From: Paramyrothecium sp. XJ0827
Lineage: Eukaryota > Ascomycota > Sordariomycetes > Hypocreales > Stachybotryaceae
Direction: 5' to 3'
DNA length: 64,000 bases
Assembly: GCA_020881915.1 (NCBI GenBank)
Contig: JAJFPB010000013.1
Location: forward strand, 959,311 to 1,023,310
Made by a program: the position numbers and the translations under genes. The notes below the pieces were generated by a model that was not told the DNA's origin, searched no databases, and saw nothing but the letters and a program-made list of their open reading frames with translations. Below, piece by piece: positions 11,744 to 22,285 of this stretch (position 1 is its first letter; every line of letters begins with the position of its first letter).

Positions 11744-11863
11744 TGTTGAAATGGGAAGATAGCAGGTTTTAGGCTACTTAATTTCTAAAAATGAGAGGTG
11801 GGAGAGTCACCACTTATACAGTTTACCACCGACTTGATCGTCCATCACACGTGACCTCCAACA
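11744..11863 (-). repeat. 5' LTR of the Copia element
   Basis: This 120-bp repeat is identical to 6261-6380 and is followed by the second copy of the GAATC target duplication. Confidence 0.93.
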
Positions 11864-13161
11864 GAATCTGTGTCCATACTGCGGGAGACGTTGGCCTACG
11901 AGTATCTCCATCCTCGATAGCTCGCCAGTCCAATTTCGAGACATTGAGACAGCTTCCACCTCCTCCGCTATACAGTCTATCGACCTAACAGCCTCTGATC
12001 GTTCCACGCCTTCACAGACGATCTTTACCGGCTCTGGAGCCGGCCCTGGCCGTATCCTCGCAGCATCGCGGCCCTCCGCTGTGTATCGAGATGCCAAACT
12101 TACCCAGAGTCGGATCGCGAGGGGCATGAGGGTGAGCTCGTCACAACTCAGTGAGGCTGTGGCTAAACAGAGCCAAAACAAGAGCAGACGGAAGATATCA
12201 ATGCGTCTCACTGTCTTCCTTGCTAGGCCTGACTCATGGGAAATACTAGACGAAGACGAGGAGCCCCAGTGGTCTTTGGCTAGAGAGCTGCTGAAGGTCG
12301 CTTTGCGTCCCTTCGTCGATGAGGAACCATCTTTACCTGTCCATGTCTGGTTCGACAGCATATTCTTCCCTCAGTTTAAGGATAAGCCTGCTCTCTTGTC
12401 TGTTCTTCAATTCGACAAGAGGCTTGTTCAGAACGCCCATATTAAAGAGGGTATAACGGAGCTGAGCGACCTCGATTGGGAAAGACAAACAGTCGCAGAG
12501 CTTTTTGGCGAGGACTGCCCTTTTCGTTTCAGTAAAACAGAGGGCAGATCTCTCATTTTCCTTGTTTTCTATGAGCCATTGCCTCCTCGGCCACAAGCCC
12601 CGGCCCCTCGTCATACCAAGACACCGAGGCCAGCGGTAAAGTCGTTCAAAAAAGAGAAGGGAATCAAGAAAGAGTTAGTAAAGGCCGAGGTAAAGGCACA
12701 ACCAGCCTTATTAATCGGGAGCGAGTTCAACTCGCCCTCCTTGAGCCCCTCTCTGAGCCCAGTTCTACCTCCTTCGAGAGCTAGCGCGGAAGTCCAGATT
12801 GAGGTTATTACTAGCGACGTGGACGAAACCCGTGCGGGTCAGAAACGAGCTCGAGACTCTATAAGCTCAGCACTCTCGGTAGAGGCAGAGGATAAGGAGC
12901 CCTCGGCTGACCCTGCCTTCACTGCCCATGGTCCCGCTGCTGGAACCCGCGGAGTTGATACGAGGAGGCCAAGTAGTCGGCATCCTCGTAAACAGACGAG
13001 GAAATAGTAGTTACTCTAGCTCAAGGTAGCCTGGGTCCTCTACCAGCTCGTCTATACTATTAATAATATCGCCTGGTAGCTCAGTTCCGGAGAGGCTATT
13101 GTTAATAGGCTCAAGGTAGTTCTGCTCAAGGAGCTGGAGCTGAAGCATTGTCAGCTAGCTT

Positions 13162-14713
13162 TTATGTGTGATAGAGTACGTTTTTACATACGAATCTCTC
13201 TTTTCCCCCAACTGGACTCTCTGGGATGCTTAGCACCAGACTTGCCCCGCAGTCGAGATGAACCTGAATCTTGTCTCTAAGCCGTAAGTAGATCGCGAGG
13301 TGTGGCCGCTTATGATCAAGCTCCCAATCTAGCTGACCATCGAACTGAAGATCCCGGAGCTGTTGATCACACCAGTCCGTTGTTATTGGGTCAAGAAGAT
13401 CGTCTATATCGATAGAATCGACAGCGGCTATCATCTGGGCAAGTCCATCTCGAGCCGCAGGGCCCAGATGGACTGCCCAGTTCTCCACTTCGCTTGTATT
13501 ATACAGATCCATGGGGATCCCGGCGACCAGATGCTCCCTATTCTTCTGTGGCCGGATGCGATGGCTGTTCCACATCTCCGTGAAGTCCGCAACCTCTTGA
13601 CGGATCATAGGTCCATAGAGAGCATACCGTATACCGCAATCTGGTGACCAAGACGGTTTGGTTGGAAGAGTCCGCTATCCATCAGCTCGTGTGAGAACGC
13701 GATCCAGCGCTGACTGACACCTTTGAGTAGCTTTTCCCACCAAGACTCGATCCGTTGGTTCGAGGTGCTTGGGCCCCAGATATGACAGGAGCTCAGTCTC
13801 GCTCCTTGCCTGTGGACTCGTTGGTCGTTATCCTCAGTAGTATACCGAAACTCCGTCTGATCAAGGTCAGCGAGAATCGCCTGGGCTCCAGCCCAAAGAG
13901 GGGTCTCGATGCCATGATCTGAGCGGGTGAAAAGGGGGCGGACCCCTGAGTATGACACGGTCCGTAGAAACTGTTTGAGTGAACTCAGCGCAGTCATGTT
14001 TCCCCTGCCGACATATATCCAGATGATGGCTCTCGAGTATGTACCAATACAGGCGTAGATAGAGAAGCCGAATTTCTTGAGCTTCTCGTACCCATCGAGG
14101 GACCACATGAAGTTAGGCCCAGGAACCTGGAAGTTCTTTCGGTGCTTCCAATCAGCAAGGCGCCTTTGTTCGACCCGCTTCTTCCACTCTGGGTTTTTTT
14201 GGTACTCGCGATATAAGGTATTCTGGCCGACAAGGATGCCGGCACGGATGCGGACGTAGTGGTATAGATATCCCCTGCCAAATCCTCTGATGCTTGAAGA
14301 CTGACGGTCGTCTTGGAAGAGGAACTCCCTTGCTTTGTGAATAGCCTCCTGTCGTTCAGCCTGATCTCGGAAGCGCCGCTTCATGCCGTGCTTCAGACGA
14401 TACTCCTGTACAGTACGCTCGGAGATCTCGATGCCGCGTCGCTTGAGATCACGGACAATAGAAGTATCGCTATATCCATATCGGTAGAAGTAGCCCTTGA
14501 TCAGCTCGACGAAGGTGTTGGTATCAATCTTTGAGTGAAGGGGGGAGTACTCCTGGGCACCCACTCCGCTAGCCTCCTTTTCAGGGTTCTGATATCGAGC
14601 AGGAGCCCATCGTCGCGGAGATGGGCACGTATAGTGTCAATGGATAGTCCTTCTCGCCGCTGCTCGAGGATCCAGTCCTTGACGCGCTCCAAGTCCTTAC
14701 GGGGCCTCGGCAT
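13162..14713 (-). pseudogene. integrase-like DDE transposase (frames broken)
   Basis: Three overlapping minus frames make up one protein of about 530 residues. The first (14713 to about 14560) is a helix-turn-helix-like N-terminus (WILEQRREGLSIDTIRAHL, then LKRRLAEW). The second (13605-14564) has another HTH-like segment (SDTSIVRDLKRRGIEISERT) and the catalytic core: Asp in MWSLDGYEKL, Asp in RSDHGIE and Glu in NQRIESWWEK, the D-D-E order of retroviral-integrase-type folds. The third (13162-13608) is the C-terminal region with FTEMWNSHRIRP. Frame breaks occur near 14555, in a run of G, and near 13625. Each needs only a one- or two-base change, so decay or sequence error could explain them. 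It would cut and join the inverted ends of the enclosing element. Confidence 0.75.
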
Positions 14714-14975
14714 TGTGCGAGACGCAGACCAGTGGTTCGAGATCGCGGTAAAGGCCGGAGTTCATATCTCCTTCCTAGGCTTCCAGCTGCAATATCCCAC
14801 TCCCTCTGGACCGGCATTATCGGAGCTTCGGCGCCGATGAAATGGCATCAGCACCCTTTGGTATGGCATCGGCTCTGGTACATGGGAAACAGTGCGCTAT
14901 CATATCCATACTGTAGCCCCATTTAAGAACGCCGAAAGCCTACGTGCGAAATAGCTCCAGTCATTTTCGTACATG

Positions 14976-15006
14976 GTTTTGTCACCCATGTGGTAATGTG
15001 CGACCG
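14976..15006 (-). repeat. right terminal inverted repeat of the DDE element
   Basis: This 31-bp segment is the exact reverse complement of 5818-5848 and is followed by TA. It marks the outer boundary of the element, beyond the transposase start at 14713. Confidence 0.8.
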
Positions 15007-15267
15007 TAGTCTGCCCCAGTTGTTGTCTACCGCCAACGAACAACCCGATTGGCAGACCCTAATTTCACGTCGTCCCCCGCCTTATCCATTTCATGCAACT
15101 ACATCGAATCCTCACCCTTGCTTGCTACGTAGCACCGCACATTCCAGCGCCAAGGTTGGTATACCACTGGCACTACATTCAAGAGCCTATAGGGGAAAAC
15201 AAACTAACTCTTCTACCAGGAGCATAATATTCCCAACTTGGCCTGCTCTCGGACAACACATATCGTC

Positions 15268-15513
15268 ATGGATACAGGCGAAACCATCGCCGTGGCGGGC
15301 AGTAGCAAGCCACCACAAGTTCCACGAAATGCTACCAAAGGTGGGTTTCGTGGCAAACGAATTCGCGGATCGAAGGTTTCGACTGCAGATAACACGCGAG
15401 AGGCTAAGGAGGAAAGGACCAATGCCCCGCCGGATAAGAATGCACAAGGGGACTCAAATGTGGTCTTAATAGAAGATGATGTGGCTACGCAGGAGGAGAA
15501 CATACATGAATGA
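15268..15513 (+). other. small ORF, unknown
   Basis: This ATG-initiated 81-codon frame is basic in its first half and acidic near its end. It lies just outside the right inverted end of the DDE element. No domain, intron or homologue is recognisable. I include it as weakly possible coding sequence. Confidence 0.15.
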
Positions 15514-16031
15514 GGCAGCAGCAATGAGCTGAAACCCGTATTCCCCGATAACCCAGAGAAGACGTGCTGGTGACTTTCATATACGAGTGAGGAGACGCCG
15601 AGGAAGCGCAGACACATCGTGGCTATGATTCACATTGGATATTGTCTATGACCCCATCGAGGCATTACTATTTGTCCTTGATGATTGATTGGCACCGCTC
15701 CACCCACACTCTATCCGTGCTTTGGAACACTGTTGCAATGAACTCTTCTGGACACTTCCGTAGTCCATTAAGCCGGTTCCAGAGCTATTGAAGATGTTCT
15801 TCAGACCTGAGCTCGCAATCTGAGCTGCGCAAGCTAAGCCTATTGTTCTTAACATCTACCCAGCCAAGGAGCTGTAGCATCCGATTATTGGTATGATATT
15901 TCTCTAAAGCAAGAGATCAGTATCTTAGTCGAAACTGCGTAGATAAACTCCTTACCCATCTTCTTCGTCATTCCTGCCTGCAAAAGAATATTTTTCTCAG
16001 CCTTCGGTGAAAACGCATCTGGCTGCAGGAA

Positions 16032-17291
16032 CTACATCATTCGTGTCAAGAGGGCCACAGCAACACGGTCTGAATCCTTTTTTCGGCTTGCCGCCTCGAA
16101 TTGCAATGATTTGGTCATAACCTGGGGCGTGGCGGAGGACGCCGCTATGGTCAAGACCAGCATCAGCATGAGATCACATCGCCAGTCGCCCTTTGTGATC
16201 AATGCGAGGAGACAATTGTGCGCCCTCTGGTAGTGGTTTGCCGCCGCGTATGCCCCATCTCGTTCGCAAGTTTTGTAATGCTCGTCAAACCCATCCAGAA
16301 TGAGCTGCGGTATTTTCTGGAATGGCTGTCGGCAACCAAAATCAATGACTTGACGTCGAACCCTCTTAGCCTGTTGCTCCTCTATCTTCATCCGTACCTC
16401 TGCCTCCATGGCATGCCTCTTCAGACTCCCTGGTGGCGCCACGATCAACTGTTTCGTCCTCGTGATACCTGCAAGCTGTACAAACCGCTTGCCGGTGATC
16501 CGGCCGCTGTGTGATCCCGGAGCCCAGGCTGTACCAGTTGAAGCCATTGCTGTGACCAGGGCGCTAATCCAATCTTCCCTGCTGACATTTTCCAATTTGG
16601 TGTATCTGACAGCATTTCTAATGATGACGAGCCACGTACCGTGCTTGCTAGCAATCACCTGGCCTGCAGAATCATTCGGATCATTACAAGCCTAGAAAAT
16701 TTCCATTGCGAAGTCGTGCTGGGCTTTAGTTGAGGTTCTAATTGGGCCTAGGAGGTCGCGTGTACTGCCACCAAGTATATTCCTATATTGTCTGGTGATG
16801 TAGCAGTCAGTATTGATCCGTTGAAATGGCACGTACCAGCACGCTATATACTTACTTCAAACTGAAAGGCTCTTTGTCCTCCTCCCAAGCTTCTATCAGC
16901 GCGCTCACATGCTCGGCCTATTGTGCATCACGAGACCGACCACTCCTGATTCCTTGATTCAATACTTGGCGAAGGTAGGACGCCACGAAGGCGACCGTCT
17001 GCGGTACCGTAGATACGCTCGATCGCGTAGGCCAAAGAGCCCGGGCGACTGACCCCGAAAGGACCCAAGTTGCCGCTATACGTCAATATATTTTGGAGGG
17101 ATTTGGTGTCTTTGTATGCTTTGAATGGGGTAATGCCTGATTTGACTAGGTCAAGAGAATGCGTAATTTTGCCGTTGGCATCCTCCATTTTTTTAGCAAC
17201 GACAATTGCCACTAAAGGGTTAGCGGTCATTTGCTGAGTCAATTAGAACGTAAGACTGCTTACACGAATGAAATACTTCGTCGGTGGCCAT
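16032..17291 (-). pseudogene. decayed multi-exon fungal gene, unknown family
   Basis: A clean first intron (17212-17263, 52 bp, GTAAGC...CTTTAG) joins the ATG exon 17264-17291 to 16928-17211 in frame, giving MATDEVFHS-L-AIVVAKKMEDANG and on to a TGA at 16928. Farther along, coding-like pieces continue: EHVSALIEAWEEDKEPFSL before a GTAAGT donor, then a long frame to 16032. Two TAG codons interrupt them in contexts where CAG would keep the sense: one before EHVSAL, and one in EIF*ACNDP. Gln-to-TAG is a single C-to-T change, as in RIP. Either the gene ends early as a 103-residue protein, or (more likely) a longer gene of about 400 residues has decayed. No domain is recognised. Confidence 0.45.
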
Positions 17292-17589
17292 ATTGTTGTA
17301 AGGCTCCTGTAGACTTGATTTAGGAAAACTTGATTACAAGACTCTTAGTTTCTGAATTGGGAAGCACAATATTTTTATAGCTGGCTGGAAAGATGTACGA
17401 GTCGAATGGCCTATTGAGAGTACCAGTAGATGCAAGCCTATCCGTTTTTAGCTGAGGTTTTGAGTAGAGATTACGGCTTAAAGTTGCTTAAAGTCCACTC
17501 CTCTTTCCTATGAGTCTATGGGATCAGTCTCCCATTTATATAGATGGCCGTAGCTAGTTTTTCACATGCTTCTTGAGGTTGGCAAAGTT

Positions 17590-18260
17590 TGACTCAGCCT
17601 CGAGCACTTAAACTTAAGCACCGAGATAGAATGAATACAGCTAATTATTAGAACTTAGGTGCCCTCATTCCTACTAAACGATCGAGAATAATCTATTACA
17701 GCAGCATGTAATACAGAAAGACCGTGGCAAGAGCCTCGAGGGGCGTTTATTCGCAAAGCTTATGCTGTCTGTTATAGCCATCACGCGCTCAACACAGGAC
17801 GCGAAGTCTAAACCGCCACTGGTTTTCCATTTCTGTATATCCTTTGCATGGGTCGACGCAATGTCATAACCTCTTGTGATTCAATGAGTTTGAAATCTTG
17901 AATCGGCTAGATAATGTGAAATCATATTAAGCTCCAGTCTCACAGGTCCCTTAAATCTGCCTCAGAAGGCGGTCGGCAGTGATATCTTCTGTTGGTCGGT
18001 GCTGGTATCAGAGAGACCCTTCATCTGTGTTCTCAATATGCTGGCCTCAAATTCAATTGTCCTGGACCAAATACGACAATCAGGTGAGGACAGTAAGTCT
18101 CCACTCTCGAGAAAAAGCCGCTCTGGTCGCGGCTAAGTAAAGTTTCTTCCAGCCTTGAGCACCTGATCTTAAGCGTCGAGTTGGAATGTGACAAAGTACT
18201 TAGAACTTTGGTGCCATCATTCCTATTGGACGATCGAGAACAGTCCAGCGATGGCTGCAT
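17590..18260. repeat. diverged direct repeat, about 115 bp per copy
   Basis: Sequence at about 17595-17710 recurs at about 18152-18260. Shared blocks include CTTAAGC, AGAACTT, TTGGTGCC/TAGGTGCC, ATTCCTA and ACGATCGAGAA. The copies differ mostly by transitions. No coding sense is left. It probably marks an old, mutated repeat. Confidence 0.5.
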
Positions 18261-18305
18261 ATGATGCAGGACTATGTCAACAGAAGGGGCTATGCTAAGT
18301 AATTG

Positions 18306-19165
18306 TTGGGATCATGGTATCACTGTCATCGTTGTTCCTGCTTCTCTATAGACTTGTCCGTGGTCGCAACCAGTCCTCAACACCTACGTCTCTTGAATCA
18401 AGAATTACTTGGTATGTTGAGCTGACTTGCAAAGCTTATTAGAATAATCACTGACGTCCTTGGGAGTTCAAGGACAAATCGCGAGTACGGACGTGGTTCC
18501 TCCTGATAGTGACGGCTGGGTCTTCCTGTGGAGTCATTACAGCTTTGGTCTCGTACACAGCCGAACTCCACTTTATTCGCATGTTTCTGTTCAACAGTTT
18601 TTCAATGGCTACACTTTTAATCGGGGGTTGTCTGCGGAATAGCTCTACAGGGACGAATCAGCCTTGCAGCTGTGGATAGAGTTATTGAGTGGCAGAGCCT
18701 TAGCCGTAATCAACATTATAGGTCGGATCAGTGAAGCGTACCCAGATGACTTCTGCCTCGCTGGTGGGACTACAATTTGTGAGTCTGTGAAGGGATGGGA
18801 AGGCTGTGTCTAGGTGTACGATCTCAAGTGGAGCCGCACGGTTGCCCTAGATGACCCAACCACTCTATCATAGCCGTTTATTTCATGTGGTTTCCACATA
18901 TCCTAAGTAGATTCCAAAAATCACAGGGTTCGATTACTTCTAGCTCTCCCCACGATGAGATTATCCACAGAAACGGATACCCCCATTGTTGGTATCATAA
19001 TATCATTACCATCGGTGTTTCTGCTGCTCTTTGGACTCACCCGTGGTCATAACTAGCCCTCAAAATCTACACCTTGATTCAGGGATTATGTGCTATTACG
19101 AACTATTAAGTTCAAACTTATTAAATCCTATACTAACGTCTTTAGGAGCTCAAGAACAGTATGAG
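18306..19165. repeat. second diverged direct repeat pair
   Basis: About 180 bp at 18306-18486 is related to 18985-19165. Both contain GTATCA..AT, a CCGTGGTC block, CCCTCAA/TCCTCAA, GATTCA/AATCAAG..ATTA and an (A/G)AGTTCAAG/AGCTCAAG block in the same order. The rest of 17.3-19.2 kb is AT-rich with no supported gene. Confidence 0.45.
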
Positions 19166-19192
19166 TACAGCTGATTGTAGCTCCATGCGCGA

Positions 19193-20286
19193 CTAATCCA
19201 GTGGCGCATGTAAGGCAAGGAATAAATGAAGCGGCAGCCTGGTTGGCTTTCGCAGTTGAAGATTGTAGTAGTTGATCGTGATGGCTTTGCTTGGTGAGGC
19301 TTTTGAAGGTTGGTCGAACTTGTCTAGGAATGCGGTCGAGACGCTAGCTGTATAAAGATATATTTGCGGCGCAGCCGTGTAAGGTACAGCAAGCACATGA
19401 ACCTTGTATATGTAAATGCACTGACAAATTGTAGGACCGATGCTTTGGACATACCTTGAAACTTTTTGTGAGAAATTTCAATTGGATATCGGGCCAATCC
19501 GCCTCCCGTCCATCTGGCGAACTGCTTCCGGGATGATTGAATAGCTCGTTCTGTGCCCGGTACTGTCCTTGCGCGAGTGCAATAAGAACCGCCGCAATAC
19601 AAGGGTCTTCTACCTCATTTTGTGGCTTCAACTGGCGGAGCTTTCTTTCAATTAGTCGGGAAACAGGCGGGTTAATCCTCGTTGTTTTCTTGTCCCAATT
19701 GTAGAAGCACAACCTAGACCTTCCCCCGAGCTGTCTTTTGCGAATAGGCTGTAGTGTGTCAAGATCCAGGTACGCGAGGGATGGAGATGGATTGGAATCA
19801 GATGAGAAAATGGCGGTTGCTGGTAGGCAGATTTGAGTTTGATCAAAATAGAACAATGGCGAAGATGTGCTGCGGTTGGGCGCTTAGCATTCACGCAAAT
19901 CGATGCAGACGAGGCTCTTACCCTGTTTTTTTAAAGTTGCATGCAGCAAGAATGTCAGCTACTGCGGATGCTCTTGCTTCCAGGACGCAACGCCTTGTTA
20001 ATGACTGCGCTGCATAGACCGCGTAGTCAAAGGTGGTATAAGTGCGCACAGATAAATTTCCTTCGTTGCATCGTGGCTGTACATCAGGTGGTATTGACAC
20101 CTCCAAGCATTCAGATTTCGGCACCTGCTTGGCGAGAAACATGCATCTCAACAGCTCCAAATGTTCTGCTGTCCAAAGAAGGGGCTGTACGTATAAGCGA
20201 GTCCTAGAATTTTGGCGGATGATCGCTAGAATTGAACCTTCGTCGGGTGCATTGAATTGGGGATATCGAAGATGAAGTGGGGGCAT
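19193..20286 (-). CDS. conserved fungal protein of unknown function, three exons
   Basis: Exons 19922-20286, 19455-19869 and 19193-19402 join in frame through two 52-bp introns (GTAAGA...CCGCAG and GTATGT...TACAAG). They give 329 residues. The ATG at 20286 (MPPLHLRYPQFNAPDEG) is chosen because the reading fits a fungal family I recognise only as hypothetical; earlier in-frame ATGs exist at 20448 and 20427. Notable segments are RLYVQPLLWTAEHLELLRCM near the N-terminus, CFYNWDKKTTRINPPVSRLI in the middle, and YTASVSTAFLDKFDQPSKAS near the C-terminus. The final strand-rich part recalls a small binding domain, but no enzyme motif is visible. No stop or shift interrupts, so the gene looks intact. 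The LINE begins a few hundred bases upstream and reads away from it. Confidence 0.7.
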
Positions 20287-20716
20287 ATGGTTGGGAGCAG
20301 ACACGCGTCGCAATTTTGCAGGACGAGCGGGCTCGACGTGCGCCTGTCGCTTCCGCGTTAGGTGCGAAAGCGGCGAAGGCTGGGCCCCGAGAGCCGTTAA
20401 ATTGTCAGGAGAGATGGACAATAACATTGTCGATGCCGGTGAAGTCATCCTTGATGTTGCTACGCGGGTACTGTTTGCTGCGCTGGCTATTTGGGGGAGG
20501 ATTTCTGGGCCGCTCGCTACTTGTTGCTTAATCAACAGGTTAGTAACAAGTCACGTGGCTGATGATCCGCTAATCCTCTTGCCTACAAGCAGCCCCGCAT
20601 CAACGACTATCATTCTTGTACTAACGTACATGCATAACGAGTGGAATCTTTACAATCTTTATAATCTTTTGGGGGAGCGTAGAAGCCGGCAAGGCCGTGA
20701 GCGTTTTTGCCGCGAA

Positions 20717-22285
20717 ATGGACGCGACTGCTGGGGAGATCCTGGTCCAAGGCGGGGATTCTGTCGCGGCGGCGCGTCGGTCCTCGAGGCCTGCGAAGCCG
20801 ACGGCGAAATTGCAGGAAACGCTGCAGACAGCGACAAAGAAAACCGGCCCAGCAAACAAGATCGGCCCGGATCAGTCGGAAGTCAGTGAGAATGCTGGTG
20901 AGATTCCGCTGACTGATAGGGCTGGAGAACCACAGAGGATGGAAGGCGCGACGGGCACCGACGCGTCGTTGATGCAGGTCATACTCCGAGCGATGCTCCA
21001 GGAGACGTCGGCCCATCTGATGGGTGAGCAGAAGAAGATGCTTGAGAGACTCTGGGACGCGTTGATGGGCAATCAGCAAACGGCGACGCAGATGATGGGC
21101 GAACAGCTGGAGATGATCCGACAGCTCCAGCAGGAAATCCAGGCGGTCAAGACGCAGGCAGCCGAAGAGCTGAAGAAATCAGACGAGCTTACACGCCTGC
21201 ATGAACAGTCTACCAGGCAGCTGAGGGTAATGCGAGAGCAGATGAGCGAACAAATTAGAACCACGCGAGAACAGACTGCGAGAGACATGGAGCAATTGCG
21301 AGAGGAAGTGATGAAGGAACTTACAAAGGTTCAAGCCCAGACAGCAGAGGAGATTAAACAAGTGAAGGAGGAAATGCAACAGGTGAAGGAGCAGCTGCAT
21401 GTGATGGCCGATACTATCGCCAGCAGCGCTCAGACAAGCCCACAACCATCGTATGCAGATGTAGCCCGTTCCCCACCCACAAGCCAGCCGAGCAACGTCC
21501 GTACCCTCTCATCCATGCGCACGACACCATCCTCATTCACGGATACCCTGTTCTGCACCATCGACACGTCGCGAGTCATTCAAGAGGACAGAGGCAAGGT
21601 GCAAGTCGGAGAAGTGCGTCAAGCAATCGAAGAGAAGGTACGGGCAAGGGACGGCCGAGAAAGCTGGAGGTGCGCAGCCGTGGTGAAAGATGCGAGAAAC
21701 CCGGACCGCATCAAGGTAATATGCCGAGACGAAGAAGAGATGCAGCTTGTCAAGGACGTGGCAGAGAAAACTGTAGTCAAGGGTGCACGAGTCCTCCGAG
21801 ATCAGCTATATCCGGTTAAGGTCGACGGCGCAAACAGGACGGTGGTACTGGACTCATCCGGCAACGTCCTGCCAGGTGCGGAAGAGGCACTAGGAAGAGA
21901 GAATGAGGTTACGATTGCCAAGATGCACTGGCTTAGCGACAAGGAGAACGGCAAGACGTACGGATCGATGGTGATCTATGTCACCAAACCCAGCGATGCG
22001 CGACGGCTGCTTGAAGAGAGGTACTTCCACCTGGCTGGTGAGTCGGCCAGCACCAACGTCTTCGAGCGGCGCCAAGGCCCTGCTCAGTGCTACAACTGCT
22101 GGGAGACTGGCCACAAAGCTTTTGCTTGCAGCATGACACAACGATGCGGCAAGTGCGCGGACACGGGTCACCGCCATCGAGATTGCCAAGCGGTCGAACC
22201 AAAGTGCGTGCTGTGTGGAGGACCGCATGAGTCGCTCAGTCGAAACTGTCGGGTGCGACAATTACACATCACTGATGGGCACTAA
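20717..22285 (+). CDS. LINE ORF1, gag-like nucleic-acid-binding protein
   Basis: The protein has 522 residues from the ATG at 20717 (MDATAGEILVQGG). The same frame is open upstream, but the earlier part overlaps the promoter of the 19.2-kb gene. An N-terminal basic, disordered region is followed by a long heptad-rich coiled coil (about residues 85-235, many Q, E, K and M). A small globular region follows, and the C-terminus has three zinc knuckles: CYNCWETGHKAFAC, CGKCADTGHRHRDC and CVLCGGPHESLSRNC. In the family this protein coats the RNA and forms the RNP in the cytoplasm. The frame is uninterrupted. Its last codons overlap the ORF2 start. Confidence 0.85.
   Translation: MDATAGEILVQGGDSVAAARRSSRPAKPTAKLQETLQTATKKTGPANKIGPDQSEVSENAGEIPLTDRAGEPQRMEGATGTDASLMQVILRAMLQETSAHLMGEQKKMLERLWDALMGNQQTATQMMGEQLEMIRQLQQEIQAVKTQAAEELKKSDELTRLHEQSTRQLRVMREQMSEQIRTTREQTARDMEQLREEVMKELTKVQAQTAEEIKQVKEEMQQVKEQLHVMADTIASSAQTSPQPSYADVARSPPTSQPSNVRTLSSMRTTPSSFTDTLFCTIDTSRVIQEDRGKVQVGEVRQAIEEKVRARDGRESWRCAAVVKDARNPDRIKVICRDEEEMQLVKDVAEKTVVKGARVLRDQLYPVKVDGANRTVVLDSSGNVLPGAEEALGRENEVTIAKMHWLSDKENGKTYGSMVIYVTKPSDARRLLEERYFHLAGESASTNVFERRQGPAQCYNCWETGHKAFACSMTQRCGKCADTGHRHRDCQAVEPKCVLCGGPHESLSRNCRVRQLHITDGH

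Larger units (their letters stand above)
6261..11863 (-). mobile_element. Ty1/Copia LTR retrotransposon, recent insertion
   Basis: Two 120-bp direct repeats (6261-6380 and 11744-11863) are identical base for base, begin TGTTG and end CAACA. The 5-bp sequence GAATC flanks the element (6256-6260 and 11864-11868) as a target site duplication. The element reads on the minus strand. The polyprotein order is gag with a CCHC knuckle, protease, integrase, reverse transcriptase and RNase H, which is the Copia order. The 5' LTR is at the high-coordinate end and is followed at once by a primer-binding site. Identical LTRs mean the insertion is young. Despite this, the polyprotein frame is broken in at least three places. 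Confidence 0.95.
6149..13007 (+). pseudogene. accessory ORF of the DDE element, split by Copia
   Basis: If the Copia insertion and one copy of its target duplication are removed, 6149-6260 joins 11869-13007 in one uninterrupted frame of 416 residues, starting at the ATG at 6149. The junction codon falls inside the duplicated GAATC and restores a LCPYCGRRW motif, a CxxC zinc-ribbon-like feature. That the frame survives across the junction shows this was coding before the insertion. The middle region is globular in composition (about WSLARELLKVALRPF). The C-terminal third is disordered, lysine- and proline-rich, with basic patches that could serve DNA binding or nuclear import. I do not recognise a named family. 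As a partner gene facing the transposase inside shared inverted ends, it may help transposition; that is inference. The gene is inactivated by the insertion. Confidence 0.7.
5818..15006. mobile_element. DDE DNA transposon with 31-bp inverted ends, carrying a nested Copia
   Basis: The segment starting CGGTCGCACATTACCACATG at 5818 is repeated exactly, as reverse complement, ending at 15006. The match is 31 bp (5818-5848 and 14976-15006), or 33 bp if the flanking TA is counted. The flanking TA on both sides (5816-5817 and 15007-15008) may be the target duplication or part of the ends. Inside are two convergent genes: a zinc-ribbon-like ORF on + (6149 to 13007, interrupted) and an integrase-like transposase on minus (13162-14713). 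Without the Copia insertion and its target duplication the element is about 3.58 kb. The transposase resembles the rve-type integrase-core family found as transposons in fungi and other eukaryotes (Ginger-like). The exact superfamily and target duplication length remain open. Confidence 0.75.

Noticed and set aside
14990..15469. 159-codon + strand ORF
   Set aside because: It starts inside the transposon's terminal repeat and crosses its outer boundary, and it shows no domain.
21179..21445. Minus-strand Leu/Cys-rich ORFs opposite LINE ORF1
   Set aside because: They are antisense shadows of the coiled-coil region, whose Q/E/K codons read as Leu, Ser and Cys on the other strand.
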